Assembly: GCF_001303895.1 (NCBI RefSeq)
Contig: NZ_LJSD01000058.1
Location: forward strand, 1 to 64,000
DNA: 64,000 bases
DNA from: Mesorhizobium sp. 1M-11
GTDB taxonomy: Bacteria > Pseudomonadota > Alphaproteobacteria > Rhizobiales > Rhizobiaceae
Direction of reading: 5' to 3'
Shown here: positions 55,177 to 63,061 of the stretch, in pieces
Layout of the letters: each line of letters begins with the position of its first letter
Position numbering within the stretch: position 1 is the first letter of the stretch
Notes under the pieces: generated by a model
Databases searched by the model: none
Told to the model about the DNA's origin: nothing
What the model saw: the letters and a program-made list of their open reading frames with translations, nothing else
Program-made: the position numbers and the translations under genes

Positions 55177-57021
55177 ATGGCGGTCGAGGCTTCAAGCAGC
55201 GAATTGGTGAACGTGGTCGCGCTTCTCGGCGCCGGGGTCATCGCCGTACCCATCTTCAAGCGCGTCGGCCTCGGCTCGATCCTTGGCTACCTGGCAGCAG
55301 GATTGGCCATCGGCCCGTTCGGCCTGCGCATCTTTTCCGACCCCGCTGCGATCTTGCATGTGGCGGAGCTTGGCGTGGTGATGTTCCTGTTCATTATCGG
55401 CCTCGAAATGCAACCGTCGCGGTTGTGGGGTCTGCGTCGTGACATATTCGGGCTGGGCGCGCTGCAGGTCGGATTGTGTGCGCTGCTGCTGACGGCGTGC
55501 GGACTTGCGGGTGGGTTCCCGGTCGCCCAGGCTTTTGTCGCCGGCGCGGGCTTCGTTCTGACCTCCACCGCCATCGTGATGCAATTGCTCGAGGAACAAG
55601 GCGAAATCGCCACCCCGAAGGGGCAGCGCATGGTCTCGATCCTGCTGCTCGAAGACCTGGCCATCGTGCCACTGCTGGCGCTGGTGGCCTTTCTGGCCCC
55701 GGGCGGCGCGGACACCACCTTGCAACAACGTTTCGCCGAGATCGGCATCGGCGTCGCCGCGATCGTCGGCCTGGTGGTCGCTGGCCGCTATCTGCTCAAT
55801 CCGTTGTTTCGCGTCCTGGCCGATGCGCGTGCTCGCGAGGTGATGACAGCCGCGGCCTTGCTGGTCGTGCTGGGATCGGCGCTTGTCATGCAGATGAGCG
55901 GCCTTTCCATGGCCATGGGCGCTTTCCTGGCCGGCGTGCTGTTGTCTGAATCGACCTTCCGCCATCAGCTCGAGGCCGATATCGAACCGTTTCGCGGCGT
56001 GTTGCTCGGCCTGTTCTTCCTGGCCGTTGGCATGTCGCTCAATCTCGCCGTCGTGGCTGAGAACTGGCAACTGGTTGCGATCTATGTCGTCGCCTACATG
56101 GTTGCCAAGGCGCTCGGCATCTACGCAGTGGCGCGATTGCTGAAGGCGTCGCACCGCGAGGCGGTCGAACGTGCCGCTGTGATGGCGCAGGGCGGGGAAT
56201 TCGCTTTCGTACTCTATTCTTCTGCCAGCCAGGCAGGCATCATCGACGGCCCGGCGAACGCGATCCTTACCGCCATCATCATCATCTCAATGGTGCTGAC
56301 GCCGTTGGTGATCATAGCGCTTCGCTATCTGTACCCACCGCGCGACGAGCCCTCGCTTGACGGTGTCGATGTTGCTGAAGGCCTGTCAGGCTCGGTGCTC
56401 ATCATCGGCTTCGGCCGGTTCGGCCAGATCGCCAGCCAGCCGCTCATCCTGCGCGGCGTCGACGTCTCGATCATCGACAACGATGTCGAGATGATCCAGG
56501 CCGCCGCGAATTTCGGCTTCAAGGTCTATTACGGCGACGGCACCAGGCTTGATATCCTGCACGCAGCAGGTGCCGGACGCGCCCGTGCGGTGCTGATCTG
56601 TGTCGACAAGCCGGAAACCGCCGTGCGCGTCGCTGAACTGGTCAAGGCCGAGTTCCCATTGGTGACGATTTTCGCCCGGGCCTTCGACCGCGGTACTTCG
56701 CTGCAACTGGTCAAAGCCGGTGTCGACTTTCAGCTGCGCGAGACCTTCGAATCGGCACTGGTCTTTGGCGGTTCGACGCTTGAAGCGTTGGGCGAAGATC
56801 CGGACGAAGTCGCGGAGGTCATCGAGGACGTGCGTCGGCGCGACGCGGCGCGCTTCGACCTGCAGCTCACCGGGGATATCCGCGATGGACGCAACTTCCT
56901 GAAGGGCAACCTGGCGACGCCAGCCCCAGCGCCTGTGACGCAGCCGCGCCGCCCGGCCCAGCCGCTCAGCGAGGAGACGGCAGAGGTCCTCAAAAACGCG
57001 AGTCCCGCTGCTTCGTCTTAG
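55177..57021 (+). CDS. CPA2-family cation:proton antiporter (KefB/KefC-type)
   Basis: A 614-residue membrane protein: 12-13 helices over residues 10-390, with 'LGYLAAGLAIGPFGLRIF' and 'FVLTSTAIVMQLLEEQG', then a RCK-N nucleotide-binding domain from about 405 ('SVLIIGFGRFGQIASQPLIL') and a Pro-rich tail. It is of the monovalent cation:proton antiporter-2 family that includes the glutathione-gated potassium effluxers KefB/KefC. The KefF/KefG ancillary protein is not nearby. ATG 55177 has CAGGAA upstream. Confidence 0.9.
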   Translation: MAVEASSSELVNVVALLGAGVIAVPIFKRVGLGSILGYLAAGLAIGPFGLRIFSDPAAILHVAELGVVMFLFIIGLEMQPSRLWGLRRDIFGLGALQVGLCALLLTACGLAGGFPVAQAFVAGAGFVLTSTAIVMQLLEEQGEIATPKGQRMVSILLLEDLAIVPLLALVAFLAPGGADTTLQQRFAEIGIGVAAIVGLVVAGRYLLNPLFRVLADARAREVMTAAALLVVLGSALVMQMSGLSMAMGAFLAGVLLSESTFRHQLEADIEPFRGVLLGLFFLAVGMSLNLAVVAENWQLVAIYVVAYMVAKALGIYAVARLLKASHREAVERAAVMAQGGEFAFVLYSSASQAGIIDGPANAILTAIIIISMVLTPLVIIALRYLYPPRDEPSLDGVDVAEGLSGSVLIIGFGRFGQIASQPLILRGVDVSIIDNDVEMIQAAANFGFKVYYGDGTRLDILHAAGAGRARAVLICVDKPETAVRVAELVKAEFPLVTIFARAFDRGTSLQLVKAGVDFQLRETFESALVFGGSTLEALGEDPDEVAEVIEDVRRRDAARFDLQLTGDIRDGRNFLKGNLATPAPAPVTQPRRPAQPLSEETAEVLKNASPAASS

Positions 57022-57075
57022 ACTCAAACTTTTCTAGACAATTTACTGAGATAACAGAGGAAATAGATAGCAACG

Positions 57076-57615
57076 ATGGACGAACGCGCGCTTGGCATCA
57101 CGGCCTTCTGGCGTAAAGCTGGCGCGGATGCGTGGTTCGTGAAAAACGAGACCTTCGACAGCGAGCTCCGCAACCGTTTCCTCGACTTGCATTATGCTGC
57201 GGCTCAGCGGGAACTAGACGGCTGGGTTGACCACGCTGAAAGTGCGCTGGCGCTGATGATCCTGCTCGATCAATTCCCGCGCAACTGCTTCCGCGGCACC
57301 GCGCACATGTTTGCTACCGATCCGCTCGCCCGCCATTTCGCGGCCAAAGCCGTGACAGCAGGGCACGACATGGCGGTCGACGTTGATGTACGAGTGTTCT
57401 TTTACCTGCCCTTCGAGCATTCCGAGAACCTGGATGACCAGCAGCGCAGCGTCGAGCTGACGGAAGCCAATGCGCCGGATTATCTCAAATATGCCATCGA
57501 ACACCGCGACATCATCGAGCGCTTCGGCCGCTTTCCACATCGCAATCCGCCACTCGGCCGCGAAACCACCGCGCAGGAAAAGGCATTTCTCGACGACGGC
57601 GGGTTTTCCGGTTGA
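57076..57615 (+). CDS. DUF924-family protein
   Basis: A 179-residue protein of the DUF924 family, with the characteristic 'LALMILLDQFPRNCFRGTAH' near residue 58-77, 'FFYLPFEHSEN' near 112 and 'ERFGRFPHRNPPLGRE' near the end. These proteins have a TPR-like helical fold and unknown function. It follows the antiporter by 54 bp and is followed by a palindromic repeat. Confidence 0.9.
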   Translation: MDERALGITAFWRKAGADAWFVKNETFDSELRNRFLDLHYAAAQRELDGWVDHAESALALMILLDQFPRNCFRGTAHMFATDPLARHFAAKAVTAGHDMAVDVDVRVFFYLPFEHSENLDDQQRSVELTEANAPDYLKYAIEHRDIIERFGRFPHRNPPLGRETTAQEKAFLDDGGFSG

Positions 57616-57645
57616 ATTGAAGGAACTCGGTGCTCGCCGGGGTTG

Positions 57646-57748
57646 GAGCAACTCCAGGAAAAGTGCGTAGCGGTTTTCCGTCCGGAATTGCCTAAAAACA
57701 AAGGGGCAGAGCGTTTCCACGTTTCCGTAAAAAACGGAAACGCTCTAG
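57646..57748 (+). repeat. Palindromic intergenic repeat, family A copy 3
   Basis: About 103 bp in the same orientation as the copy at 14824: begins GAGCAACTCCAGGAAAAGTG and ends ACGGAAACGCTCTAG. Bases 57745-57747 form the TAG stop of folK on the minus strand. It has two stems and a central AAAACAAAGG linker. Confidence 0.8.
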
Positions 57749-58257
57749 GCCTGCCACCAATCGCGGCCGGACGGCAGCTGTTCGATGCCCGTAATGTTCA
57801 TGGCCGCAAGCCGCTCTGAAACAGTCTTGCCGGCCAGAACGAGCTGCGGCGCGATTTCGGCCAACGGTACCATGACGAAGGCGCGCTCCAGCATACGTGG
57901 ATGCGGGACCGCCAATTCGGTTTCGTGAATGGCGCGGTTGCCGAAGACGAGGATGTCGATATCGATCAGGCGCGGACCCCAGCGCTCCTCGCGCACGCGC
58001 TTCAGCTTTCGCTCGGTTTCCAGACACAGTTCCAGGAGCACATGCGGCGTGAGGTCGGTCGTCAGCTCCGCGGCGATATTCAGGAAATCCGGCTGGTCTG
58101 TCTTGCCCCAAGGCGGCGTCCGGTAAAGCGAGGAAACCGTGAGCACGCGTGTCCCGGCATCTTCGTTCAACATGCGCAAGGCCGAGGCGATGGACTGGGC
58201 CGGATCGCCGAGATTGCCGCCGAGGCTGAGAAAAACGGTGTTATTGCGGCCAGACAA
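57745..58257 (-). CDS. folK: 6-hydroxymethyl-7,8-dihydropterin pyrophosphokinase
   Basis: A 170-residue HPPK. Motifs: 'VFLSLGGNLGDP' at the N-terminus, 'SSLYRTPPWGKTDQPDFLN', the signature 'RWGPRLIDIDILVFGN' and 'VPHPRMLERAFVMVPL'. It transfers pyrophosphate from ATP to the pterin before FolP. TTG 58257 is chosen because GAGG lies upstream within folB; folB and folK overlap by 17 bp. Its stop lies inside a palindromic repeat. Confidence 0.93.
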   Translation of the reverse strand: MSGRNNTVFLSLGGNLGDPAQSIASALRMLNEDAGTRVLTVSSLYRTPPWGKTDQPDFLNIAAELTTDLTPHVLLELCLETERKLKRVREERWGPRLIDIDILVFGNRAIHETELAVPHPRMLERAFVMVPLAEIAPQLVLAGKTVSERLAAMNITGIEQLPSGRDWWQA

Positions 58258-58600
58258 CGGTGACCTCAACGTAATCGAGCACGCCGGGCACCGGCGCATT
58301 GGGCTTGCGGACGGTGATTTCAGCCGTCTTGATCTGCGGGAAACGCTGGGTCAGCGCCTTGGCGACATCGAGCGCCAGCGCCTCGATGAGAAAACGCCGT
58401 TCGCCCGTGATGATCTTTTCGATGACGGTGAAGGCAATGCCGTAGTCGACGGTACCGTCAATGGCATCTTCATCCAGTTCCTTGACAGGGTCGACGGTCA
58501 ATACCGCATCGACATAGAAGCGCTGGCCGAGCCGCTCTTCCTCATCATGCACGCCGTGCCTGGCAAAGAAGGCGCAGTTCTTCATACGGATGACGTACAT
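58241..58600 (-). CDS. folB: Dihydroneopterin aldolase
   Basis: A 119-residue DHNA of normal length. It starts MYVIRMKNCAFFARHGVHDE, with the conserved Glu in 'HGVHDEEERLGQRF' and the later Lys of 'EITVRKPNAP'. It releases 6-hydroxymethyl-dihydropterin for FolK. The ATG overlaps the folP stop by one base (TAATG) and the 3' end overlaps folK, so folP-folB-folK form one compact operon. Confidence 0.94.
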   Translation of the reverse strand: MYVIRMKNCAFFARHGVHDEEERLGQRFYVDAVLTVDPVKELDEDAIDGTVDYGIAFTVIEKIITGERRFLIEALALDVAKALTQRFPQIKTAEITVRKPNAPVPGVLDYVEVTVVWPQ

Positions 58601-59451
58601 TAGCGAGGTTCCTGCCGGGTGTTGTTGCGGGCCAACATAGCATCCGCAACGGCCAACGCATCCACGTTGATTGCGACATCATGGACGCGAAAAAGATCGG
58701 CGCCCTTGAGCCGCAGAATGACACTGGTGGCCGCGGTGCCGGCCGCTCGATCTGCGGCATCCTTGCCCGTGACGGTGCCGACAAAGCGCTTTCGGGATGT
58801 CCCGACGATGAGCGGAAAACCAAGGTCGGACAATTCCTCGAAGCGCGCCATCAGATCGAGGTTTTCCTCAGCCGTCTCCTTGTTGAAGCCAAAGCCGGGG
58901 TCGAGCACGATCCGCTCGTCGCTGACACCGGCCTTTCGCGCGATCTCCAGCGACTTCTCCAGGAAGATGCGCTGATCAGCAATGACATCCTGCAGTTTTT
59001 CGCGGCCACGACCGGTATGCATGATGATCACGCCGGCCCCGGCCCGCGAAACCTCATCCGCGATTTCAGGTTCACGCTGCAACCCATGGACATCATTGAC
59101 AATATGGGCGCCATATTCAAGTGCCAGACGCGCGGTCTCGGCGCGGTAGGTGTCGACGGAGATCAAGGCCTCGCCGCGCTTTGCCAATTGCTCGATGACC
59201 GGCAGCACGCGCCGCTGCTCTTCCAGCGCCGTGACGGGCGCAGCGCCTGGCCGGGTCGACTCCCCGCCAACGTCGACGATGGCGGCCCCCTCATGCACCA
59301 TACGGGACGCCTGTTCGACCGCCAGCTCCAGCGCGTCGAACAGGCCGCCATCTGAGAATGAGTCAGGCGTCACGTTGAGGATGCCCATGACGACAGACCT
59401 CTCGCCAAGGTCGAGATGGCGTCCGTGCGCCAATTGCCATCGTCTGTTCAT
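58600..59451 (-). CDS. folP: Dihydropteroate synthase
   Basis: A 283-residue DHPS. The N-terminal loop 'MGILNVTPDSFSDGG' near residue 22, the substrate loop 'DVGGESTRPGAAPV' near 60, 'NDVHGLQ' near 115 and the final 'FRVHDVAINVDAL' are all present. It joins the pterin pyrophosphate to p-aminobenzoate and is the target of sulfonamides; the second loop 'GESTRPGA' is of the sensitive form. Start ATG 59451 gives the usual length. First gene of the operon. Confidence 0.95.
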   Translation of the reverse strand: MNRRWQLAHGRHLDLGERSVVMGILNVTPDSFSDGGLFDALELAVEQASRMVHEGAAIVDVGGESTRPGAAPVTALEEQRRVLPVIEQLAKRGEALISVDTYRAETARLALEYGAHIVNDVHGLQREPEIADEVSRAGAGVIIMHTGRGREKLQDVIADQRIFLEKSLEIARKAGVSDERIVLDPGFGFNKETAEENLDLMARFEELSDLGFPLIVGTSRKRFVGTVTGKDAADRAAGTAATSVILRLKGADLFRVHDVAINVDALAVADAMLARNNTRQEPR

Positions 59452-59535
59452 CTTTGCCCGCCAAGCTGTGCTGGCGATACGTATTTCGTTGCGCCGGCAA
59501 GGGCCGTAACGCAAGGTGGGGCAAGAGGCAATAAA

Positions 59536-60150
59536 ATGAATCGAACTCTGCTCACCGCGCTGCTTCTCCTTTTCGCCGTTTCGACGGCCGATGCGGCGAA
59601 TCTGGTGAAAACCTACAGCTATTTTTCCATCGGCGGGCGCTCGCTGGAGCAGATCCAATCCGAACTGTCGAAACGTGGACCGTCGGTGAAATCCACCGGC
59701 ATGCGCCATCCAGGGGCCACTCGCATGGCTTTCACCAGCCGCATCGGTTACGCTGAAGAGCCGGAGTCGTGCCGCATCGTTTCGGCCGTGGTGACGGTGA
59801 AGACCCATGTCATCCTGCCCAGATGGAAACCGCGCGGCAAGGTCGGTCCGGATGTACGACTGTTCTGGAACACGCTGGCAGCCGACATCAAGCGGCATGA
59901 GGACCGGCATGTCGAAATCGCCAAGGACTACGGGCGCCGCCTCGAAAGCGCGCTGAAAGGCATTGGTGACGAGGACAACTGCAAGATCGCTGCGGCGAAA
60001 GCCAAAGAAGTAACGGCAAAAATCCTCAATCAGCACGACCAGGCCCAGGTTGAATTCGACCGCGTCGAAATGGTTAATTTCGAAAGTCGTATCATCAGGC
60101 TGATGCGCTATCGCATCCAGCAGGTCGAGGCCGGCCGTCTGCCAGGCTGA
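59536..60150 (+). CDS. DUF922 zinc-protease-like secreted protein
   Basis: A 204-residue protein with a signal peptide (first 20 residues, cleavage after 'TADA') and the DUF922 core: 'RIVSAVVTVKTHVILPRW' then the metal motif HEDRH in 'DIKRHEDRHVEIAKDYG'. DUF922 proteins are predicted periplasmic metallopeptidases. ATG 59536 has AGAGGC upstream. Divergent from folP with an 84-bp gap. Confidence 0.85.
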   Translation: MNRTLLTALLLLFAVSTADAANLVKTYSYFSIGGRSLEQIQSELSKRGPSVKSTGMRHPGATRMAFTSRIGYAEEPESCRIVSAVVTVKTHVILPRWKPRGKVGPDVRLFWNTLAADIKRHEDRHVEIAKDYGRRLESALKGIGDEDNCKIAAAKAKEVTAKILNQHDQAQVEFDRVEMVNFESRIIRLMRYRIQQVEAGRLPG

Positions 60151-60208
60151 GCAGCAATCTCCGGGATTTTATTGGATTTTGCGAAACAGGATCAATGGAA
60201 GCAAGCCG

Positions 60209-60236
60209 TTGGTCCTTGAGACTCTCGGGCTATATA
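60209..60236 (+). promoter_or_regulatory. Possible promoter before the MFS gene
   Basis: TTGGTC at 60209-60214 and TATATA at 60231-60236 are 16 bp apart, a fair sigma-70-type match, about 190 bp before the MFS start. The remaining leader has no clear reading frame. Confidence 0.3.
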
Positions 60237-60426
60237 AGGAACGAGGTTGCTGACGGAGCGCATTCAGTGCGGCCGCGAGCAGGAAATTTCAGCCGTCTGT
60301 CGAAATGAGCACAGCCGAAGCGACATAAGTTCGGCCAATACACAATTCTCGACAAGAACGACGATCAAAGCCGCCACACCCTACGCGAAGCCATCGGATC
60401 CGCAGGCGTGCACGGCAGACAGGTGA

Positions 60427-61911
60427 ATGACCATGGACCAGACCGTTTCCAAGCCTGCAGCGGTTGAAGGCGGCACACTTTCGGAGCGCGAAAAGAACGC
60501 CATCATCGGCGGCGTGCTTCTGTCGATGCTGCTGGCAGCACTTGACCAGACCATCGTGGCACCGGCCATGCCGACCATCGCGGCGGCGCTCGGCCATGCG
60601 CAGTACCTCCCCTGGATCGTCACCGGCTATCTGCTCACCGCCACCGCCATGGCCCCGCTCTACGGCAAGATTTCCGACGTGCATGGCCGGCGGCCGACGC
60701 TTTATGCGGCGATCCTCATCTTCCTCACCGGCTCCTTGGTGGCGGCGCTTGCGCCCAACATGCTGGTGCTGATCATCGGTCGCGCCATCCAGGGGCTGGG
60801 TGGTGGCGGCCTGTTCGCCCTGGCGCAAACGGTGATCGGCGATCTGGTGCCGCCAAAAGAACGTGCCCGCTACGCAGCCTGGATTTCGGGAACCTGGGCT
60901 GTCGCCAGCATTGCCGGCCCCCTGCTCGGCGGCACTTTTGCAGAACATCTGCACTGGTCGCTGATCTTCTGGATCAACCTGCCGCTTGGGCTGCTGGCAA
61001 TGGCCATCATCAACAAGCCGCTGAAAAAGCTCCCGGTCGCCGCCCATCGCCACAGCATCGACTGGCTGGGGGCTGCGCTGCTTGTCATCGCCACCTCGCT
61101 GCTGCTTCTGGCATTGAATTGGGGAGGCGGTACCTACCCTTGGGATTCTCCGCAAATCCTCGGCTTGTTTGCCGCCTCGGCAATCGTCTGGGCCACCTTC
61201 GCACTCCGACTGGTCAAGGCAATCGAGCCGCTGATCTCGCTGGACGTGCTCGGTAATTCGATCGTCCTTGCCGGTACGCTGTCACTGTTCCTTCTGCAGG
61301 CCGCCAATGTCGGACTGTCTGTGTACCTGCCGGTCTATCTGCAGGCCCATCTCGGCCTGACCGCTTCGGAATCCGGCATCGCGATGCTCGGCATTCTGCT
61401 CGGTACCGTTGCTGGCGCCACCACCTCAGGACGCCTGATCCCGCGCTTTGTCCACTACAAGCGACTCGCACTGGTTGGCGTCTGTTTCGGCATCGTTACC
61501 CTGGCAGCGCTCGCAATCATTGCCGGCAGCACCTCGCTGATCTCGGTGATCGTGCTGACCACGTGCGTCGGCTATGGCGCAGGCACCACCTTCCCGGTGG
61601 CTACGATATCCGTGCAAAATGCGGTCGAGCATAATTATCTCGGCGTGGCGACGGGCGTCCTCACCTTCATGCGGTCTCTGGGCGGCGCGCTTGGTGTCGC
61701 GCTGCTGGGTGCGGTCGGCGTCGCCTATGGCCTGCCATTGATGGGCGAAGGCATCCAGACGCAGGCGCAGCTGTCGTCGGTAATTCCGTTTGCCGCGATC
61801 TTCTTCGTCAGCGCGGCGCTGCTTGTCGCCACGCTTGCCGCCCTCGCGATGATGCCGGAGAAGCCGCTACGCGGCCGCCGCGAAGCCGAAGCGCCGATGA
61901 TTGCGGAATAA
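60427..61911 (+). CDS. MFS multidrug efflux transporter (DHA2, 14 TMS)
   Basis: A 494-residue transporter with 14 predicted helices. DHA2 features: 'LDQTIVAPAMPTIAAALG' near residue 40, motif A 'YGKISDVHGRRP' near residue 80 and motif C-like 'GTWAVASIAGPLLGG' near 155. It should export drugs in exchange for protons. No regulator or periplasmic adaptor is adjacent. ATG 60427 (or ATG 60433) is the start. Confidence 0.88.
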   Translation: MTMDQTVSKPAAVEGGTLSEREKNAIIGGVLLSMLLAALDQTIVAPAMPTIAAALGHAQYLPWIVTGYLLTATAMAPLYGKISDVHGRRPTLYAAILIFLTGSLVAALAPNMLVLIIGRAIQGLGGGGLFALAQTVIGDLVPPKERARYAAWISGTWAVASIAGPLLGGTFAEHLHWSLIFWINLPLGLLAMAIINKPLKKLPVAAHRHSIDWLGAALLVIATSLLLLALNWGGGTYPWDSPQILGLFAASAIVWATFALRLVKAIEPLISLDVLGNSIVLAGTLSLFLLQAANVGLSVYLPVYLQAHLGLTASESGIAMLGILLGTVAGATTSGRLIPRFVHYKRLALVGVCFGIVTLAALAIIAGSTSLISVIVLTTCVGYGAGTTFPVATISVQNAVEHNYLGVATGVLTFMRSLGGALGVALLGAVGVAYGLPLMGEGIQTQAQLSSVIPFAAIFFVSAALLVATLAALAMMPEKPLRGRREAEAPMIAE

Positions 61912-61933
61912 GCCGTTTAGAAACAGAGCATTA

Positions 61934-61946
61934 CAGCTTTAAGCTG
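61934..61946. terminator. Short hairpin between MFS and ferredoxin genes
   Basis: CAGCTT and AAGCTG pair around one T in the 40-bp gap between convergent genes. The stem is short and without a T-run, so the call is weak. Confidence 0.25.
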
Positions 61947-61951
61947 AGGCA

Positions 61952-62272
61952 TCAGCCCTGGCGCGCGGGGATGCGCACCACCAGCCCGTCCAGTTCGTCG
62001 CGAACCTTGATCTGGCAGGACAGGCGCGAATTCGGCTGCACCTCATAGGCGAAGTCGAGCATGTCCTCCTCCATCGCCTCGGGCTCGCCGACCACGCCTG
62101 TCCAGGCCTCATCGACATAGACGTGGCAGGTTGCGCATGCGCAGGCACCGCCGCATTCGGCCTCGATACCCGGGACCGCGTTACGGATGGCGTTCTCCAT
62201 GACCGTCGAGCCATTTTCGGCATCGACGTCAAAATGCGTCCCGTCATGGGTGATGTAGGTCAGTTTTGTCAT
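61952..62272 (-). CDS. [2Fe-2S] ferredoxin (adrenodoxin-type)
   Basis: A 106-residue ferredoxin with the ISC/adrenodoxin cysteine layout: Cys at '[12 protein letters not shown]' (C-x5-C-x2-C pattern) and the fourth in 'SRLSCQIKV'. It carries electrons, for example to cytochrome P450 or Fe-S assembly. ATG 62272 is clear. No reductase gene is adjacent; the HPt gene upstream is on the same strand 143 bp away. Confidence 0.9.
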   Translation of the reverse strand: MTKLTYITHDGTHFDVDAENGSTVMENAIRNAVPGIEAECGGACACATCHVYVDEAWTGVVGEPEAMEEDMLDFAYEVQPNSRLSCQIKVRDELDGLVVRIPARQG

Positions 62273-62415
62273 TTGGTCACCTGAGAAGTCACAGCCGAGA
62301 TAATCACTCGGCGGCGCAAGTCAACTGTCGCGCGAAACCGCCTCAAAGTGACGCTTTTGGGAAAACCGGGCTTCGGCCAGAAGACAGTGATCGTCCATCC
62401 AGCCGGCAGACCGCC

Positions 62416-62781
62416 CTATCGGCTGATCGCGGCGATGAAATCGCGAACATCCTCGACCAACGGGCCGAGTTTCTTCACAAGGCGATCGTCTTCCGGCTGG
62501 CGCTCGAATGCGGCCGCCCAATCGGCTATGGCCAAGGCACCGACCCCGCGCGCAGAGCCCTTCAGTGCGTGTGCCAAAAGGAGACGCTGACTTTTGTCCG
62601 CAGACGGCAGCCTCTCATCCACCGAGAGCGCCTGCTGCACAAACAGTGCCAGCACCTCACGCTCGAGATCTCGATCGCCCATGGTTTGTCGAGACAGATG
62701 TTCCATATCCACAGGCCTGTTTCCGGCCCGGCCCGATGCTTCTCCACCGGGCATCGAGAACGCCACGTTTACGCTACGCAT
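62416..62781 (-). CDS. HPt-domain protein
   Basis: A 121-residue protein with a phosphotransfer domain: His71 in 'LLAHALKGSARGVGA' lies in the HxLKG(S/G) signature. After it 'LVKKLGPLVEDVRDFIAA' completes the helix bundle. It would receive phosphate from a hybrid kinase. ATG 62781 is taken since GGAG lies 9 nt upstream; a longer frame to 62820 exists. It is divergent from the large coiled-coil protein gene. Confidence 0.8.
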   Translation of the reverse strand: MRSVNVAFSMPGGEASGRAGNRPVDMEHLSRQTMGDRDLEREVLALFVQQALSVDERLPSADKSQRLLLAHALKGSARGVGALAIADWAAAFERQPEDDRLVKKLGPLVEDVRDFIAAISR

Positions 62782-63061
62782 AACACTCAACTCCATTGTC
62801 GCAGCAGCCTGAGGCCGCACAAGCTAACGAATTCCGATGGATGGCGGGTTAACAAGGAGTTGTGAAAAATGTTTGGCAACGCGAGCCCGGCTCACGCTTC
62901 CGTTAACCTTATATTTAAAGTTTTACGTATGCCGCCGAATGCATGTTTTCTTTACCCCCCTGTGTCATTACGATACGAGGGACCAAAATCAGGCCTCGGC
63001 GCGGGACGAAAAAAGACAATAACGACCGCTCTCGCAGCAGCTAGTACAGGGTAGCGAAGGC

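Noticed and set aside
62903-62918. CtrA-like box TTAA-N8-TTAA before the large coiled-coil gene
   Set aside because: CtrA sites have a 7-bp spacer; here it is 8 and the region is simply AT-rich. It is kept only as a weak thought.
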